From an uncultured Lachnospiraceae bacterium (lineage in GTDB: Bacteria; Bacillota; Clostridia; Lachnospirales; Lachnospiraceae), in assembly GCA_947176785.1 (NCBI GenBank), contig CAMWSA010000121.1, positions 1 through 9,746 of the forward strand: 9,746 bases of DNA, written 5' to 3'. This document shows positions 7,981-9,746 of this stretch, one piece after another. A program made the translations under genes and the position numbers. Position 1 is the stretch's first letter, and each line of letters opens with the position of its first letter. The notes under the pieces are model-generated. The model saw nothing but the letters and a program-made list of their open reading frames with translations, had not been told where the DNA came from and searched no databases.

Positions 7981-8606
7981 TCACCTGCCTTTCTTCCTGG
8001 ATTTTCTTTTCATTTCCTTCTCTTTCTCTCTGTCATTCTTCACCTTAATCTTGATAGCGGCTATGACAAAAGCTTTCTCCTCTTCATCCATGTCCAGAAA
8101 CTGCCTGGGCAGGATCCGAAGCTTATGAAGGGCATAGTAAGCATAGTTCGCTTCACCATCCCCTTCCTCAATCAGTTTTTTGCCTCTTCCACCTTATCCT
8201 CAAGAGTTTTGCTGAATCCCTGGAATTTCTGCATCCATGCGCACAGGTCGGAATATTCGCCGGGATCATCCACCATGGCGTAGATCAGTTCCTCCGGGGT
8301 CTTAACGCCATAGCTGTCCTGCAATGTAGAATCATACAGGTCCGGGCAGACAGTGGCGGCGCAGATCATCTTATTCAGATACCGGGAGGTATCCAGCCGG
8401 GGCCTGTACAGATTGGGTTTGCCCGTGACCTGCACCTCAATGGTACACGCGTCCCGAAGGGTGTCATTTTCCCTGGATGTCAGATGGCGAAACTCCCATT
8501 CAATGGGTTTTCCGGTGGATTCGTCCGACAGGGACGCAGTGGGCGCATAATGACCATTTTTCTTTTCCTTCTTATTGGACTTCATAAACTGTGCAAATTT
8601 AGACAT
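7981..8606 (-). CDS. Tail assembly chaperone, -1 frameshifted long form (lambda gpGT role)
   Basis: If ribosomes slip back one base on A AAA AAC (8175-8181), translation passes the TGA at 8172-8174. It then runs 64 more codons to a TGA at 7981-7983, giving about 208 aa. The extension starts LIEEGDGEANYAYYALHKLR, continues with RILPRQFLDMDEEEKAF and VIAAIKIKV, and ends in a highly basic tail KEKEMKRKSRKKGR. It has no stop, no start of its own and no ribosome site, and fills exactly the 188 bases before the tape measure gene, overlapping its region as GTGA. In long-tailed phages the shifted product binds the tape measure through its T-like extension. An A/LxxLRxxPxxF-type helix followed by a lysine-rich end is what I would expect of such an extension. 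Frameshifting itself is inferred, not shown. Confidence 0.8.
8127..8181 (-). promoter_or_regulatory. Programmed -1 ribosomal frameshift signal
   Basis: The heptamer A AAA AAC (8175-8181) is in the correct phase: zero frame reads GCA AAA AAC TGA. After an 8-nt spacer (8167-8174) a stem-loop follows. GAAGGG (8161-8166) pairs with CCCUUC (8127-8132), AUGGU (8155-8159) with ACUAU (8134-8138, one G-U), and AAGC (8150-8153) with GCUU (8139-8142). A G-G mismatch, a bulged G and a 7-nt loop complete it. A Shine-Dalgarno-like AAGGTGG sits about 7 nt upstream of the heptamer and may act as a second stimulator. All three parts match known bacterial -1 frameshift signals. Confidence 0.82.
8172..8606 (-). 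CDS. xkdN: Tail assembly chaperone, short form (XkdN-like, lambda gpG role)
   Basis: This 144-aa protein is a likely tail assembly chaperone of the XkdN family. Such proteins bind the tape measure and recruit tube subunits, and are not part of the finished tail. The N-terminus is lysine-rich (NKKEKKNGHY, residues 11-20). It is followed by an IEWEFRHLTSRENDTLRD block (35-52), a PRLDTSRYLNKMICAATVCPDL stretch (69-90) and a PEELIYAMVDDPGEYSDL stretch (104-121), all typical of this family. AAGGAGAG sits 7 nt before the ATG. It lies directly before the tape measure gene, the family's conserved position. The last codons GCA AAA AAC TGA form a -1 slippery site, so this is the non-shifted product of a two-product gene. 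Confidence 0.85.
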   Translation of the reverse strand: MSKFAQFMKSNKKEKKNGHYAPTASLSDESTGKPIEWEFRHLTSRENDTLRDACTIEVQVTGKPNLYRPRLDTSRYLNKMICAATVCPDLYDSTLQDSYGVKTPEELIYAMVDDPGEYSDLCAWMQKFQGFSKTLEDKVEEAKN

Positions 8607-8636
8607 ATCTCTTCTCTCCTTTTCTGTTAAGTTCTG

Positions 8637-8653
8637 TTAGGCGATTGCGAAAC
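8637..8653 (-). repeat. Leader repeat copy B (17 nt)
   Basis: Minus-strand GTTTCGCAATCGCCTAA ends 30 nt before the ATG of the chaperone gene and differs from copy A (9693-9709) at one base. Its UUUCGCAA core is also complementary to UUGCGAAA at 8764-8771, so the copy may form the 3' arm of a long-range stem closing the last part of the structured interval. Confidence 0.7.
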
Positions 8654-8784
8654 TCCCTTTCCGGAAACAGTGGATGGGCAATATATACAAAATGAGGGCG
8701 GCTTGCCACCGCATTGGAGCCCGTTTTGCATAGATTGACCGATACCGGCACTGACAGCAAGGTTTTCGCAAACTTACCTCTACA

Positions 8785-8816
8785 TGCATATCGCTGGCTT
8801 TGCCTGCGATATTGCA
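8785..8816 (-). other. Long hairpin (32 bp inverted repeat) inside the structured interval
   Basis: Minus-strand UGCA(A)UAUCGC pairs with GCGAUAUGCA with one bulge; inside it, past an A-A mismatch, GGC pairs with GCC across an AAA loop. In all about 13 pairs form, the most stable short-range element in the interval. Confidence 0.6.
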
Positions 8817-8826
8817 CCAATCAGTA

Positions 8827-8847
8827 TTTGGATGTACAACATCCAAA
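8827..8847 (-). other. Perfect 9-bp inverted repeat with 3-nt loop
   Basis: TTTGGATGT and ACATCCAAA are exact reverse complements separated by three bases. It reads as a hairpin on either strand, and as DNA could equally be an operator-like palindrome for a dimeric protein. Confidence 0.6.
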
Positions 8848-8987
8848 CTTAAGAGTTCCGCATGTTCCCCACAGGCACACAAGGCCGATAATCCATCCAT
8901 ATCCGGCCACTTTATAGTGCCCTGATGGGACATGCTGTTAATAATTTTCTTATAACTTCGCAGCAAGCTATCGAAGCACCTGCGACA

Positions 8988-9017
8988 GGGGCCGTGACAA
9001 AAATTCTTCACAGCCCC
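8988..9017 (-). other. 10-bp hairpin inside the structured interval
   Basis: Minus-strand GGGGCUGUGA pairs with UCACGGCCCC around a 10-nt loop containing AAUUUUUG. Nine pairs are Watson-Crick and one is U-G. It is followed closely by a second stem (UCGCAG at 8980-8985 with CUGCGA at 8958-8963). Confidence 0.6.
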
Positions 9018-9177
9018 AGGCTTGTTCCCCTTTTGATTTCTTCCGCACAGCCTGTTATACGCACGGCCGATTAGCTTTTCCTTCCCTGGCGGTGCCTGTT
9101 GCCTGATTATGCGGCAGGCACTGTGGAAGAACTGGAAAATCTTAGCGGTCGTCAGTATAAGCATGTGGGGGTGATTC

Positions 9178-9660
9178 TCAATTGGTCAAAAATCCGGTCA
9201 GATTGGCAAAGGCTTCAGGCATCGAGAAGTCTTCAAAAGTCCCTTCAATCTCCTCGTCCAGATACTCGCCGTCAGCGTCAAATTTTGCCAGCACGCCGCC
9301 ATCCGTGTTGCAGTCATAGAAGATGATGGTCTGTCTCCCTGCGTCGCTGGTGGGATCGTCATTGGTAATCTGCATCTCAAAATAGATGTCGTGCCCGGTG
9401 TTCTTGTAGTCCAGAAGCGCCTGCCGCAGCACGGACTGGTTATAGTGAGCCGTCCCCGAAAATGTCCCTTCCATTCCGCACGACTTATGGCCCGCCATAA
9501 TGGCCCCCAGGCGGGGAACCGTTGCCTTGGTCTTTTCGATCTTCGCCTCCATATCAATCATCTGCATGAAGTTGTACCTGCGTGTCCCGATTGTGATAAA
9601 GCATTCCGCCAGCTTTGCGGCGACGGTGTCCCTTGCTTTCATCGTCACATTGTTTTCCAT
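9178..9660 (-). CDS. xkdM: Phage tail tube protein (XkdM-like, DUF2001 type)
   Basis: This 160-aa protein is the likely subunit of the inner tail tube, which stacks as rings inside the contractile sheath and carries DNA or the killing signal. The family (PBSX XkdM) is usually about 145-160 aa, so the length fits. Typical features seen are an N-terminal strand region, a central GxMEGTFSGTAHY segment near residues 62-73, a YKNTGHDIYFEMQ block near 84-96, DPTSDAGRQT near 102-111, and an acidic DGEYLDEEIEGTFEDFSMPE block near 129-148. The ATG is preceded by AAGGAGTG at good spacing. It lies where the tube gene belongs, before the chaperone and tape measure genes, but is separated from the chaperone gene by an unusual 571-base gap. 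The assignment rests on pattern and context, not an alignment. Confidence 0.88.
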   Translation of the reverse strand: MENNVTMKARDTVAAKLAECFITIGTRRYNFMQMIDMEAKIEKTKATVPRLGAIMAGHKSCGMEGTFSGTAHYNQSVLRQALLDYKNTGHDIYFEMQITNDDPTSDAGRQTIIFYDCNTDGGVLAKFDADGEYLDEEIEGTFEDFSMPEAFANLTGFLTN

Positions 9661-9692
9661 ATCATTTCACTCCTTTTTCTTCTTATAGACTC

Positions 9693-9709
9693 TTAGGCGT
9701 TTGCGAAAC
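9693..9709 (-). repeat. Leader repeat copy A (17 nt)
   Basis: Minus-strand GTTTCGCAAACGCCTAA ends 32 nt before the tail tube ATG. It matches copy B at 8637-8653 in 16 of 17 positions. The purine-rich spacer and ribosome site that follow are also similar in the two places. Confidence 0.7.
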
Positions 9710-9712
9710 ACC

Positions 9713-9737
9713 AGAACCCGCATAAATACGGGATTCT
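9713..9737 (-). other. Hairpin in the leader upstream of the tail tube gene
   Basis: In the minus-strand transcript AGAA(U)CCCGUA pairs with UGCGGGUUCU across a UUUA loop. This gives 10 pairs with one bulged U and one G-U pair. A TAA lies just upstream at 9743-9745 and could be the stop of the preceding gene, expected to be the sheath in this type of module, but too little of it is in the window to say. No run of U follows the stem, so a simple intrinsic terminator is unlikely; an RNA processing or stabilising stem is an alternative. Confidence 0.45.
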
Positions 9738-9746
9738 CTTTGTTAC

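Larger units (their letters stand above)
8607..9177 (-). ncRNA. Candidate large structured RNA between tube and chaperone genes
   Basis: This 571-base interval has no gene I can support, in an operon where every other junction is short or overlapping. It is dense in inverted repeats that fold in the minus-strand transcript: 9092-9098 with 9115-9121 (7 bp, with a competing 6-bp partner at 9100-9105), 8988-8997 with 9008-9017, 8958-8963 with 8980-8985, 8883-8890 with 8900-8908 (one bulge), 8905-8911 with 8916-8922 (one mismatch), 8827-8835 with 8839-8847, 8785-8794 with 8806-8816, 8697-8701 with 8706-8710, and a long-range 8-bp pairing of 8645-8652 with 8764-8771. In the 8988/9017 stem the odd position is G-U in minus-strand RNA but A-C in plus-strand RNA, which favours a transcript co-directional with the operon. 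Size and phage setting recall known large phage RNAs such as ROOL and GOLLD, but I do not recognise a family signature. A decayed inserted gene is the main alternative. Confidence 0.45.

Noticed and set aside
8599..8820. 73-codon minus-strand frame overlapping the chaperone start
   Set aside because: Begins at TTG without ribosome site, passes through the leader repeat and ribosome site of the chaperone gene, and resembles no family.
8940..8970. Possible minus-strand promoter TTGCTG-N17-TATTAA near the middle of the structured interval
   Set aside because: Only three of six bases match the -35 consensus, and the segment overlaps predicted stems.
8637..9164. 175-codon minus-strand open frame across the structured interval
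   Set aside because: No ribosome site before its ATG, erratic Cys-rich composition, no recognisable domain, and it runs through strong hairpins. An open frame of this size is possible by chance at this base composition.
8607..9177. Group I or group II intron or homing endonuclease insertion
   Set aside because: It lies between genes, not within one; I find no group I core such as a GACUA segment, no group II domain V-like element, and no intact endonuclease motif. A decayed remnant cannot be fully excluded.

Overview
This window is the distal half of a contractile (myovirus-type) phage tail operon, written entirely on the minus strand and read from high to low coordinates. Gene order and protein features match the PBSX/skin/P2-like tail module of Firmicutes: tail tube (XkdM type), tail assembly chaperone (XkdN type), tape measure, LysM baseplate hub protein (XkdP), gp27-like hub (XkdQ), DUF2577 (XkdR), DUF2634/gp25-like wedge (XkdS), baseplate J (XkdT), DUF2313/gpI-like (XkdU), then the N-terminal 377 residues of a tail fibre that runs off the left edge. 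Balanced base composition, strong AGGAGG-like ribosome sites and the style of the tube and baseplate proteins suggest a gut Clostridia (Lachnospiraceae-like) host. That assignment is an inference. The window cannot separate an intact prophage, a defective one and an R-type tailocin, because no head, integrase or lysis gene is visible.

Layout in transcription order. 9661-9746 holds a hairpin and the tube leader. 9178-9660 is the tube gene. 8607-9177 is a 571-base stretch with no convincing gene but many inverted repeats; it is the main unexplained object here. 7981-8606 encodes the assembly chaperone and, through a -1 frameshift, its longer partner. 5489-7975 is the tape measure. 4799-5488 is the LysM hub gene. 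4727-4763 is a 17-bp hairpin between two genes. From 4695 to 1 the hub, spike-associated, wedge and fibre genes are packed with ATGA or 17-base overlaps and translationally coupled.

How the genes work together: the two chaperone products coat the tape measure and recruit tube subunits; tape length sets tail length; the LysM, XkdQ and XkdR proteins form the hub and tail tip; XkdS, XkdT and XkdU build the wedge and fibre dock; the fibre binds the host surface.

Three things stand out. (1) A canonical programmed frameshift site (A AAA AAC, 8-nt spacer, about 15-bp stem-loop) gives a 208-aa product that ordinary gene calling would miss. (2) The 571-base interval between tube and chaperone genes looks like a large structured RNA; I do not recognise its family. 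(3) A 17-nt sequence is duplicated about 30 nt upstream of both the tube and chaperone start codons, and the structured interval carries a segment complementary to it.
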